Shown: positions 1 to 7,550 of the stretch, piece after piece
Layout of the letters: each line of letters opens with the position of its first letter
Numbering within the stretch: position 1 is the first letter of the stretch
Source: a bacterium
GTDB taxonomy: Bacteria; Bacteroidota; Ignavibacteria; Kapaibacteriales; UBA961
Direction: 5' to 3'
NCBI GenBank assembly: GCA_022844575.1
Contig: JALHLL010000057.1
Coordinates: forward strand, 1-15,850
Length of the DNA: 15,850 bases
The notes under the pieces: model-generated
The model's input: the letters and a program-made list of their open reading frames with translations, nothing else
What the model was told of the DNA's origin: nothing
Database searches by the model: none
Translations under genes and position numbers: made by a program

Positions 1-360
1 GCCTGATCCACATCGCCCATCATACCATATACGCCAAATATATTCGATAACGAAACGCCGATTCCGTGTTCATCGCCAAGTTGTTCTCGTATAGTAAGAC
101 TTTGCATAAAGTAATCGAGTGCCTGCGCCACATCGCCAAGAGCAAAGTAAACATTGCCTATATTCATAAGGGAAATGGCGATAAGGGCTCGTTCGCCAAT
201 CTGTTTTCGTAAGGTAAGACTGCCCGTATGGTTTACTAAAGCAGTTTCATAATCGCCTTGGGCTATGGCAGCCGCACCAAGCGTATTCATTGCAAGTGAT
301 TGCCCCTTACTATCACTCAATAATGTTGCAATCTCCAATCCCTGATTACTTATTCCGATT
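1..360 (-). repeat. Three tandem 120-bp units coding for 40-residue TPR repeats
   Basis: Stretches 120 bp apart align without gaps. Position 1 (gcctgatccacatcgccca) matches position 121 (gcctgcgccacatcgccaa). Position 81 (ttgttctcgtatagtaagac) matches position 201 (ctgttttcgtaaggtaagac). A more diverged unit begins at 241. The units are in-frame within the TPR gene, and the array may continue beyond the left edge. Confidence 0.65.
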
Positions 361-620
361 GCCTCTTCATATCTTCCCATTCTGTACAAAGCTCCACCTC
401 GTACAAGCATTGCTTCTTTAATAACCTCCGCTCTGTCGGTCATGTCGCCTATATACGCTTCGGAAAGTCTTTCTATATCTTTGGAAATCCGTTCTACATA
501 TACCGGATCATTATTGAGCAGGTGTTCGGTTTCTTTGCATAATAACAAACAAAACTCTTTTGCATCGGCAGCATGTTCAAGCGCCGATTGTAATTCTTCT
601 GATGTTTTATAAATAACCAT
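1..620 (-). CDS. Tetratricopeptide (TPR) repeat protein, N-terminal part, cut by left window edge
   Basis: Reading the minus strand from ATG at 620-618 gives an open frame of 206 codons to the window edge without a stop. The protein starts MVIYKTSEELQSALEHAAD, has no signal peptide, and from about residue 80 shows helix-pair units typical of TPRs. Examples are YRMGRYEEAIGISNQGLEIA, AIAQGDYETALVNHTGSL, YFALGDVAQALDYFMQSL and GVYGMMGDVDQA, spaced 40 residues apart. Forty-residue TPRs of this kind often form the sensing or scaffold half of larger signalling proteins such as cyclases, kinases or LuxR-like regulators, but the effector part would lie left of the window. The frame is open upstream to about 711 without another ATG, and that stretch is the terminator of the neighbouring gene, so ATG 620 is the best start. 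No clear Shine-Dalgarno sequence is visible. The TPR call is firm; the overall function is unknown. Confidence 0.8.
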   Translation of the reverse strand, partial: MVIYKTSEELQSALEHAADAKEFCLLLCKETEHLLNNDPVYVERISKDIERLSEAYIGDMTDRAEVIKEAMLVRGGALYRMGRYEEAIGISNQGLEIATLLSDSKGQSLAMNTLGAAAIAQGDYETALVNHTGSLTLRKQIGERALIAISLMNIGNVYFALGDVAQALDYFMQSLTIREQLGDEHGIGVSLSNIFGVYGMMGDVDQ

Positions 621-660
621 ACCTACAACGCCAAAACGAATTTCGAAGAGAGATGTCTGA

Positions 661-710
661 TTCAAAAATACAACGGGCAGCAAAACTAAACACTTAGTCG
701 CTGCCCGTTG
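661..710 (-). terminator. Intrinsic terminator of the 1547-residue surface protein gene
   Basis: A perfect 11-bp inverted repeat, caacgggcagc at 671-681 and gctgcccgttg at 700-710, encloses a second 5-bp stem (actaa/ttagt) in its loop. Read on the minus strand, the GC-rich stem lies 26 bases after the stop codon at 737 and is followed at once by TATTTTTG. The T-tract lies only on the minus-strand exit, so termination is expected in that direction. Confidence 0.85.
663..670 (-). promoter_or_regulatory. Possible -7 promoter element for the TPR gene, inside a terminator T-tract
   Basis: The minus strand reads TATTTTTG, a full match to TAnnTTTG, 42 bases before the TPR start codon. It coincides with the T-tract of the preceding terminator and no TTG lies at a suitable -33 distance, so the match may be incidental. 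Confidence 0.25.
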
Positions 711-736
711 TTATTACAATGCACTATTTCCGATTT

Positions 737-3700
737 TTAACGCGCAAATACTACCGGTATCATCATTCGTTTCTCGCCTGCCGTAACAGTACAGATATAC
801 GAACCTGAAACAATACCGAGTTTTTCTGCGGATAACTCCACCATTTCTCTTTCGCTGTTTGCCATACCGTTCATTGTCATAATCACGACTCCGGTCATAT
901 CCGTTAAGGTTAGCGTATAAGCGGAAACATTCTCGGAATTGAACGATACCGTAGCTATAGATATAGCAGGGTTCGGATTGACACTAATTGCATATGAACT
1001 GAAATCACCATTATCGTCAACGCTTGTTGGGTTAATAACAACTTTTATCGGCTTCGATGTTATCGAGTCACATACATTTTTCGCAATACAATAGTAGGTA
1101 CCCGCATCAGCTAGTGTTACATTCGATTTGAAGTATGGATTTAACACCTGTCCATCCAAACGTACACCATCTTTATACCACTGATAGGCAATCGGTAATT
1201 GTCCGCCAGCAGCAACGTTAATTACTAATTGCTGACCTTGGCTAAGCACGACTGTTGTAGGCGGATCGGCAAGGAATTTAACCGGATCAATCAAGCCAAT
1301 ATTTGCTACATCCGAAGTAACCGTACCGCAATCACCCGTAACAACCACACGATACTTTCCTATTGTCTGATTGTCAAGCGCAGGTATCGTATAAGATACA
1401 TTCGTAGCACCGGCAATATTTTGCTCATTCAATTGCCACTGATAACGTACCGCCGCGCCTTCAGCAGTAATCGTAAGTGTAAGCGGTTTACCAGGACAAG
1501 CATTGGCATTCTGCGGAGCAGTAACCACTCTTGTCGGTTTTTTCAATGTAATGCGAACTGCATTCGATATAAATTCGCTGTTCAGTTCTTCAATACGAAC
1601 AAATAAGGTATAGTCAGCACCCGTATCACCAGCCGAAACATTAGCGATTGTTAAAGTCGCCGTCGTGCTTCCGGTTATGCGTCCGTCATTGTTTAACGCT
1701 GTTCCGCCTTTTCTCCATTGGTATCTTATTGTCGGATTAACGATATTTGTTTTTACTTCCGCTTTTAATTGTATTGTCTGATTTGCACAAACATTTTCAT
1801 CTTTCGGTTGTAAAGAGAAAGTACCGCCGGGTAATAATAAAGAAATAAATTGCGAAGTATCAGCACCGCAAGAACCCTCGACAATTACGCGGTAATTTCT
1901 ACCCGTATCGGCAGGTTGTACATTAAATATCTGGAGTATGGATGTTCCCTGACCCGAAATACGCTGCGAATTTTGAATAACCGTTGTACCTCTTAACCAT
2001 GTATAGCGAACTCTTCCGATATCAACAATCGGAGCAGCTTCCGCAAGTACTTCAAATCGTGCATTATCACCCGTTAATAAATAATTGTGATTCGGTTCAC
2101 GCAAAATTTCCGTTCTCGTCGTAACACTTAACTGACCGATAACGGTATAAAGCGTATCGGCTCCCGAATTACCGGAAACAATACAACGATAAAAACCATC
2201 ATTCAAATAAGATGTATTACGCAAAACAAGTCTGCTACGAACTGAATCAAGAATATTAACGCCGTTTCTCTGCCATTGATATGTTAAAGTACCCGCATTC
2301 GTAATATTTGCTTTTACTTCAAATACCACAACATCCCCGGCACATGCAATTATACGTTCGGGTTGTTTTGTTAAAGTAATAACAGGTATGATTTCATCGG
2401 CACCGCGATAATAATTACGGCGCGGCTGATTATCAATATCTTTATCAACCGCCATAAGTACCGTTGGCGTACCGTATAGTACTTCATCAACCAGAGTCAA
2501 ATGTACTCTATCCGTACCGAATGTAATATTACGAGCAACGGAATTAATATCAATTCCTTTTTCAGTACGTAATTGCTGAATATTTAACAATGTATCCGAA
2601 TCAACACCCGCAGTCCAGCGAGCCAAAATAGGTCCGTTCGTATAAAGATTATTAAAATCCGCTGCAATAATAGGCGAGGTAGCCGGGTAGTCAATATCCA
2701 TTACACGACCGCCACCTGAGTTATAGAATATATTATTGATTAAGCTTAAATTACTTCCGCCATCAATCAATAATGCCGTATGCGAACGGTCATTGGATGT
2801 ATTATTTACCGTATTGTGATAGATATTACAGAATTGTGAATTTACTAATACTAAGCCATATATTTCTTGAGCGGGGGCAGACCCTATTTGTACCATATTA
2901 TTGGTAATTAACGATCTCTCTGTATTCGTTGACATAAGGTCGGTTATGAAAATTCCGGCACCAGAAGGTAATCCTGTAATAACATTATTTGTCATTTTCA
3001 TACTACCCGTAACGTCAAGTAGCCAAATACCTATAACGGAACTCGTATTCGTTGTAAGTTTATTTCCAACTATTACCGGTGCATTTACATCTGAACAAGA
3101 AATACCCGTGTCTTTGAAATTCGTTATCGTGTTACCTGAAATCGTAATATTCTGACGTTTTATAGTACTTTGTCCCAAATCAAGAACATCAAAACCACCA
3201 TTAAAGGTACAGTTTGTTATATTCAATGAATCACAACCATTGTCATCCATAACTTGGAAATTATCATCCAATGTAGCCGTATTATTGAGTACGAAATTAA
3301 AATTACATTGTTGAAAAGCGATGGCTCTTGTATTATTACGCAATGTGGCCACATTTGCATACATACCCGTACCAACACTATTAAAATTGATATTATTAAA
3401 TGTCAACCAATCCGTGCCGTCAATCGAAAGCACATAATTATTATTCGGATAAATAGCGGCATAAGAAACATTAGGATTATTCACACTCGTTTCATCCTTA
3501 CGGAATTCAACGCGACGGCGTTCGCCCGTTAAACCCGGAATTGCACTAAATTCCAAAGGTCCTTCATAATTGCCCGAACGTACATTAAATGTTACTCTGC
3601 CTAATACTCCGCACAAATGCAAGTATTCATTTGCAAGTAATAAATTAGGGAAATCCGGTGATGAGCCACCAACCGTATATTCACCCGTCAGTAAGCCGGG

Positions 3701-5380
3701 TCCTAAACGCCCTTCTCTCGAATCATTAATCTCATTTATATCCACAACTCCATTAGGGAATTGTGTAGTTGCTATAATTGTAGATAAAGTTTTTGCCGGA
3801 AATATTGGAGTGCCGAGTACAACCGTTGCCGTTTGCCCGGGCTCAATAGCCGTTCTATAACGTACCGTTGTTTGCGGCGTGCCGTTAAATGTCCACACAA
3901 TTCTTACGGAATCTATTCTTTGGCTGCCGTAATTTTTAACAACTGCGCTTACTTGCTGCCCGCCTTGAGCAAAAGGTTTAACCGGAACCGTAATGGCTGT
4001 TACACCTGCATCCAACGAATTGATAACAGATAACCGAGCCAAAAAGGCATCATTTTCTCCATTACCATTAAGTTTTACTTGGTCAAAGTCAGAACGGAAG
4101 AAAGTACTGCCTGTATAATACGATTCACCAATCGCATTGGCTGTAACAGCGTAACCGACATCATTAGAAGGACCGCCTGCTGATCGCGCAAATTCCAATC
4201 CGCCTGCTGAACTGTACTTAACTGCAAAAACATCTGCTCCCCCCCCATTCGGAACGGAAATTCCTCCTTGAGAATATGAGCTTGAAAACTCACCTGTTGC
4301 ATACATACCGTTAGCACCGTCGGTAGCAATACCGTGTACAGCCGAGTTTCCTACTCCGCCGATACGTACAGCCCAATCCGGCGTGCCTGTCGCCGTATCG
4401 ATTCTCGCCATGAATCCGTTCATTGCGCCTGTTCTTGCCAAACGTGTAGCACCCAGGATAAGCGTATCGCTTTTATATGAACCGCCCAGAACTAAACGAT
4501 GATTAGCCGAAAGACTGATATCATTTATCATGTCATCACCCGGACGACCCCAACGGCGTGACCATTGGAAAGCACCCGTAGTTGTGTTGTATTTTGCAGC
4601 GAAAATATCATGCCCGCCCGCAGTTACTATTGCGCCCGCTTGTTTCAACGAATCGGTAAATGAGCCGCCCACATATACGGCAGATGCCGTTGCAACGATA
4701 GAACGCGCATATGCAAGCCCCGTTGAGCCGCCTTGTTGAGACCATACTTCTGCTCCGGCTAATGTATAGGAAGCAATAAAGATGTCTGTTTTACCGACAG
4801 CACGCATCATCGCAAGGTTTCCGAATCGTGTTGAGTCGGTAAATGAACCGCTAATAAATACATTATTACCATTCACGGCAATACCTTCGGCATAATCATC
4901 TTTTACCGAACCGGCACGCTTAACCCATTGAAGTACCCCATCGGAATTGTATTTCGCAACAAAAATATCGCGACCGCCGGCGCTTACAAGTTGTTGGAAA
5001 CCAAATGTAACCGTACCGGAAAACCATCCGGTAACATATACATCACCTGCCGCGCTAAGGGCAAGTGCGGTAGCACGGTCATCTCCCGTACCTCCGGCTT
5101 TTTGTGACCATACCGCTTGTGCTTGTGGTGTGAACCGTGCAACATATATATCGCTTCCACCTGAGGAAGTTTGAATTGAGGAACCGAAGATAACCGTATT
5201 GGAAAAACCTCCGCAACCATAGACGCCGGAAGTGTTCACGGCAACAGATGTTCCGATTTCCTGCGAACTTCCGCCATAACGTTGGGCAAATAACCATGTT
5301 GGCTCTTGGGCATTGACAGCATTTGCCATCCATAATGCCAGAATTGAGGCCAACGCCATAATACGTATGGTGTATCTCAT
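737..5380 (-). CDS. Giant secreted surface protein: beta-propeller, CARDB, beta-helix, five Ig-like domains, T9SS sorting domain
   Basis: This 1547-residue protein has a clear signal peptide (residues 1-24, cleavage after VNA before QEP). Residues ~25-455 hold seven repeats of about 60 residues, each with a GG-x-x-x-D-x-x-x-x-I/V-A-like turn and DI/FVAKY-like strands. This pattern fits SBBP-type beta-propellers and the number fits seven blades. Residues ~456-562 resemble a CARDB domain (VSAVVKNYGSQRIDSVRIVW). Residues ~563-997 resemble a right-handed parallel beta-helix with many N-rich rungs (ITNCTF, ISGNTITNF, ITNNMV). Residues ~1000-1450 are five Ig-like domains carrying YQW or YTW and G-x-Y signatures, most with a cysteine pair. 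Residues ~1460-1547 are a type A T9SS sorting domain (NPNPA near its start, GSYICTVTAGEKRM near its end). The protein should cross the outer membrane by T9SS and be anchored or released at the surface. Adhesion or matrix binding is plausible but unproven. A ribosome binding site supports ATG 5380. Confidence 0.9.
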   Translation of the reverse strand: MRYTIRIMALASILALWMANAVNAQEPTWLFAQRYGGSSQEIGTSVAVNTSGVYGCGGFSNTVIFGSSIQTSSGGSDIYVARFTPQAQAVWSQKAGGTGDDRATALALSAAGDVYVTGWFSGTVTFGFQQLVSAGGRDIFVAKYNSDGVLQWVKRAGSVKDDYAEGIAVNGNNVFISGSFTDSTRFGNLAMMRAVGKTDIFIASYTLAGAEVWSQQGGSTGLAYARSIVATASAVYVGGSFTDSLKQAGAIVTAGGHDIFAAKYNTTTGAFQWSRRWGRPGDDMINDISLSANHRLVLGGSYKSDTLILGATRLARTGAMNGFMARIDTATGTPDWAVRIGGVGNSAVHGIATDGANGMYATGEFSSSYSQGGISVPNGGGADVFAVKYSSAGGLEFARSAGGPSNDVGYAVTANAIGESYYTGSTFFRSDFDQVKLNGNGENDAFLARLSVINSLDAGVTAITVPVKPFAQGGQQVSAVVKNYGSQRIDSVRIVWTFNGTPQTTVRYRTAIEPGQTATVVLGTPIFPAKTLSTIIATTQFPNGVVDINEINDSREGRLGPGLLTGEYTVGGSSPDFPNLLLANEYLHLCGVLGRVTFNVRSGNYEGPLEFSAIPGLTGERRRVEFRKDETSVNNPNVSYAAIYPNNNYVLSIDGTDWLTFNNINFNSVGTGMYANVATLRNNTRAIAFQQCNFNFVLNNTATLDDNFQVMDDNGCDSLNITNCTFNGGFDVLDLGQSTIKRQNITISGNTITNFKDTGISCSDVNAPVIVGNKLTTNTSSVIGIWLLDVTGSMKMTNNVITGLPSGAGIFITDLMSTNTERSLITNNMVQIGSAPAQEIYGLVLVNSQFCNIYHNTVNNTSNDRSHTALLIDGGSNLSLINNIFYNSGGGRVMDIDYPATSPIIAADFNNLYTNGPILARWTAGVDSDTLLNIQQLRTEKGIDINSVARNITFGTDRVHLTLVDEVLYGTPTVLMAVDKDIDNQPRRNYYRGADEIIPVITLTKQPERIIACAGDVVVFEVKANITNAGTLTYQWQRNGVNILDSVRSRLVLRNTSYLNDGFYRCIVSGNSGADTLYTVIGQLSVTTRTEILREPNHNYLLTGDNARFEVLAEAAPIVDIGRVRYTWLRGTTVIQNSQRISGQGTSILQIFNVQPADTGRNYRVIVEGSCGADTSQFISLLLPGGTFSLQPKDENVCANQTIQLKAEVKTNIVNPTIRYQWRKGGTALNNDGRITGSTTATLTIANVSAGDTGADYTLFVRIEELNSEFISNAVRITLKKPTRVVTAPQNANACPGKPLTLTITAEGAAVRYQWQLNEQNIAGATNVSYTIPALDNQTIGKYRVVVTGDCGTVTSDVANIGLIDPVKFLADPPTTVVLSQGQQLVINVAAGGQLPIAYQWYKDGVRLDGQVLNPYFKSNVTLADAGTYYCIAKNVCDSITSKPIKVVINPTSVDDNGDFSSYAISVNPNPAISIATVSFNSENVSAYTLTLTDMTGVVIMTMNGMANSEREMVELSAEKLGIVSGSYICTVTAGEKRMMIPVVFAR
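4016..5308 (-). repeat. Seven-fold ~180-bp coding repeat (beta-propeller blades)
   Basis: Each unit begins with a related motif: GGSSQEIGTSVAV, GGTGDDRATALAL, GSVKDDYAEGIAV, GGSTGLAYARSIVA, GRPGDDMINDISL, GGVGNSAVHGIAT and GGPSNDVGYAVTA. The units are about 60 residues long and diverged at DNA level, which suggests an old duplication within the surface protein gene. Confidence 0.75.
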
Positions 5381-5388
5381 CGTATCAG

Positions 5389-5394
5389 CACCTT
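5389..5394 (-). promoter_or_regulatory. Ribosome binding site of the 1547-residue surface protein gene
   Basis: The minus strand reads AAGGTG, 8 bases before ATG 5380. Most other genes here have no clear Shine-Dalgarno sequence, so this site helps to fix the start. Confidence 0.65.
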
Positions 5395-5418
5395 ATTTAA
5401 GTTAAACATAAAATTTAG

Positions 5419-5452
5419 CAAATTTACGGAGTTTACAGAGGAACAGAACCAA
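5419..5452 (-). promoter_or_regulatory. Predicted Bacteroidota-type promoter of the surface protein gene
   Basis: On the minus strand TAAATTTG (5426-5419) is a full match to the TAnnTTTG -7 box. A TTG at 5452-5450 lies 23 bases upstream as a candidate -33 box. Transcription would start near 5412, leaving a leader of roughly 30 bases that contains the AAGGTG site. Confidence 0.5.
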
Positions 5453-5616
5453 TGTTCATGAAAATAACCGTGTAGGAATGAATGTGTTTCACTCTTTATA
5501 TTTCACAATTATGTAGCACAGTTATATATCCGAAACCTCCGTATAGACCTATGAAAGGATTGTTTGTTTCCCTACAGGCAAAAGAAATCGGAAAAATTAT
5601 ACGAGAGGAAAGGATG

Positions 5617-5696
5617 CTTTATTGAATTTTTATTCATAAAGATGCTTCGTGAATAATGAATACTACAATCAATACTGTATCTCATATTCATTATTC
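5617..5696 (-). terminator. AT-rich hairpin pair at the 3' end of the mrp-nfu-peptidase run
   Basis: A perfect 12-bp inverted repeat (gaataatgaata at 5651-5662, tattcattattc at 5685-5696, 22-base loop) overlaps the stop codon of the peptidase gene at 5691-5693. Just downstream on the minus strand lies a second imperfect hairpin, ctttattgaat with attcataaag (about 5618-5642), with one bulged base. Neither has a clean T-run after it, so they may be mRNA 3'-end stabilising structures or weak terminators. Confidence 0.4.
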
Positions 5697-7268
5697 TTCA
5701 TCGCCTTTTTGCGGAGTATAAGGAAAGCGATAATTCAGGTTGGCAGTTGTTATAACTGTATTTCCACACAATTCGGTAATTCGTAACAGCTTGTCAAAAT
5801 TAATTTTTGATATTTCATCAGTTACTTTATGATAATCGGAATGTTCTCCGCTAAAATAGAATAAAACAGGTATTTTCTTCTTTGCAAAGTTTGCTTGGTC
5901 GCTTCTGAAGAAAAAATGTTCCGCATCATATTTGATAGTAAAGGGTTCACTCATTTTTGCATTTTCATTTTCAGATAATTTCGCCAATTCCGGACAGCGC
6001 GAACTTCCGCCGACAGAAATCGAATTAGAATCGTTCCTACCTATCATATCCATATTAAACATTGCAACACACTCCCGCAATGATAAAGGCGGATTATCTG
6101 TAAAAGCTTTTGAGCCGTATAATCCTTTTTCTTCGCCGCTAAAGGCAACAAATACAATACTTCTATCGGGTTTTACAGACATTGACGAAAAAGATTTAGC
6201 TAATAATAATAGCGCCGTTGTTCCCGACGCATTATCATCTGCTCCGTTAAATATCGAATCCACCGATTTGTTTTGCGGTGAGGAATATCCCACATGGTCA
6301 TAATGTGCACCGATAACTATATATTCATTACTATTTTTTGAACCTTGCACCATTCCCATTACATTACGAACAGGTATTCTTTTTGACGAAAGCGTAACGG
6401 AAAACCGTACTGTTCTTGCTGTTTTTAATACAAAAGAATTAGGTTTATTCGTACTATCCATTGCACGAACAATCGTTTTTAAGTTATCAACGCTACCGAA
6501 TAATGCTTCAGCAATTCTTTCGCCACAATGAATTACAGGTATTCTTTTTTCTGTCGTATCATCATACACAATCGGCATCTTTTCACCGGCAAGAGTTTTA
6601 TATAATGACGGGAAAGGATATCCAACGGGTCTTAGTTTTAACCGTAATAAGGGATTGCTGAAAATAAGAACTCCAACCGCTCCTAATGCCCTTGCCTTCT
6701 CCACTTTTGTGCGGATTCCACGTTCTCGCCCTTCGCCATTAGTAATCTGCCGTGGCGTTCCGAATGCAGGCGAACCGCCAATCATAATAACAACTTTGCC
6801 TTTTACATCAATACCCGTGAAGTCATCATATTGTTTACTCGTATCTTGCCAACCGAAACCCGCAAATACAATGTCGGCTTTACCAATATTCGCTTCACCC
6901 GTATTACTAAACGGGATAAAATCGTTTTTCAACTGAAAGGTTTTTATGGAATCAGATATTTGGAGTGATAATTCAATAGGTTCTCCGATATCGAATTGTC
7001 TGATATGATATGTGTGAAAATAATGTCCGTTAATCGGTTGAACACCGTATTTTTTTAATTCATCGGCAATATATTCCGCCGATTTTTCAAGTTCCGGACT
7101 TGGCGTATCTCTACCACGCATTTCGTCGGAGGATAAAATTTTTAAATGCCTGAAAGCATTATCAAAAGTAATATTCGATTTTAATTGCGATGACCAATTA
7201 TTACGTGCTTCGACTGTATAACAAAGTATCGTTAGAAGAACAACTGAAACGGAATATGCTTTTTTCAT
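5691..7268 (-). CDS. Exported M28-family zinc aminopeptidase with PA domain
   Basis: The 525-residue protein opens with an export signal (MKKAYSVSVVLLTILCYTVEA). Residues ~110-260 fit a protease-associated (PA) insert, with ADIVFAGFG, GKVVIMIGG and EKARALGAVGVLIFSNP. Residues ~300-510 are an M28 di-zinc peptidase. Family comparison gives the likely metal ligands as H322 (GAHYDHVG), D345 (GADDNASG), E380 (SGEE, with E379 the probable general base), D407 (NMDMIGR) and H480 (SDYHKVTDE). All expected residues are present, so it should be active on peptide N-termini in the periplasm or outside the cell. It lacks a T9SS sorting domain and a convincing lipobox. It begins 16 bases after the nfu-like gene, so it is probably cotranscribed. 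No strong ribosome binding site is seen. The exact substrate cannot be told. Confidence 0.92.
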   Translation of the reverse strand: MKKAYSVSVVLLTILCYTVEARNNWSSQLKSNITFDNAFRHLKILSSDEMRGRDTPSPELEKSAEYIADELKKYGVQPINGHYFHTYHIRQFDIGEPIELSLQISDSIKTFQLKNDFIPFSNTGEANIGKADIVFAGFGWQDTSKQYDDFTGIDVKGKVVIMIGGSPAFGTPRQITNGEGRERGIRTKVEKARALGAVGVLIFSNPLLRLKLRPVGYPFPSLYKTLAGEKMPIVYDDTTEKRIPVIHCGERIAEALFGSVDNLKTIVRAMDSTNKPNSFVLKTARTVRFSVTLSSKRIPVRNVMGMVQGSKNSNEYIVIGAHYDHVGYSSPQNKSVDSIFNGADDNASGTTALLLLAKSFSSMSVKPDRSIVFVAFSGEEKGLYGSKAFTDNPPLSLRECVAMFNMDMIGRNDSNSISVGGSSRCPELAKLSENENAKMSEPFTIKYDAEHFFFRSDQANFAKKKIPVLFYFSGEHSDYHKVTDEISKINFDKLLRITELCGNTVITTANLNYRFPYTPQKGDEE

Positions 7269-7284
7269 TAAATAATAGAATAAC

Positions 7285-7530
7285 TTATGGGATTGCCTCT
7301 ATTCTTTTTATATCGGGAACATTCGATAAGATATAACGCTCTATACCTCCCCTTAATGTCATTCCCGACATAGGGCATGTTTTACAATTTCCAAGTAAAC
7401 GTATTTCCACAATGCGCGTTTCTTCCTCAAAACGCACAAGTTCCACGTCTCCGCCATCCTCCATTAAATACGGGCGTATTTCACTCAACGCTTTATTTAT
7501 TGCTTGTTCCGTTTCAATCGAAGTGAGCAT
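7285..7530 (-). CDS. Nfu-type iron-sulfur cluster scaffold (NifU C-terminal domain)
   Basis: This 81-residue protein consists only of the NifU C-terminal/Nfu domain. It has the opening helix with IRPYLMEDGGDVELV at residues 18-32, a beta strand, then LLGNCKTCPMSGMTLRGGIE with the cluster-binding pair C49 and C52. Family members bind a 4Fe-4S cluster at the interface of a homodimer and pass it to target proteins in the cytoplasm. It starts 20 bases after the mrp stop codon, with AAGG four bases before its ATG, and is followed 16 bases later by the peptidase gene. Cotranscription with mrp is very likely and makes biological sense, since Mrp-family ATPases are also cluster carriers. Length is normal for stand-alone Nfu proteins. 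Confidence 0.93.
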   Translation of the reverse strand: MLTSIETEQAINKALSEIRPYLMEDGGDVELVRFEEETRIVEIRLLGNCKTCPMSGMTLRGGIERYILSNVPDIKRIEAIP

Positions 7531-7550
7531 ATTACCTTATTTTTTATATG

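Larger units (their letters stand above)
5381..5690. other. 310-base gene-free stretch between the peptidase and surface protein genes
   Basis: The part nearest 5380 holds the predicted promoter and ribosome binding site of the surface protein. The part nearest 5690 holds two AT-rich hairpins listed separately. Between about 5453 and 5612 I see no open frame, RNA gene or repeat. Confidence 0.6.

Noticed and set aside
1..360. Regular 120-bp repeats considered as a CRISPR-like or intergenic satellite array
   Set aside because: The units are in frame, diverged, have no spacers and code for TPR motifs.
4075..4329. Overlapping minus-strand frame spanning the eight-G tract, considered as a sign of a frameshift
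   Set aside because: The main frame reads through the tract with intact propeller motifs on both sides, so no frameshift is needed.
5932..6303. Open frame of 123 codons on the plus strand
   Set aside because: It is antisense to the well-supported M28 peptidase gene, crosses its catalytic motifs and has no recognisable domain.
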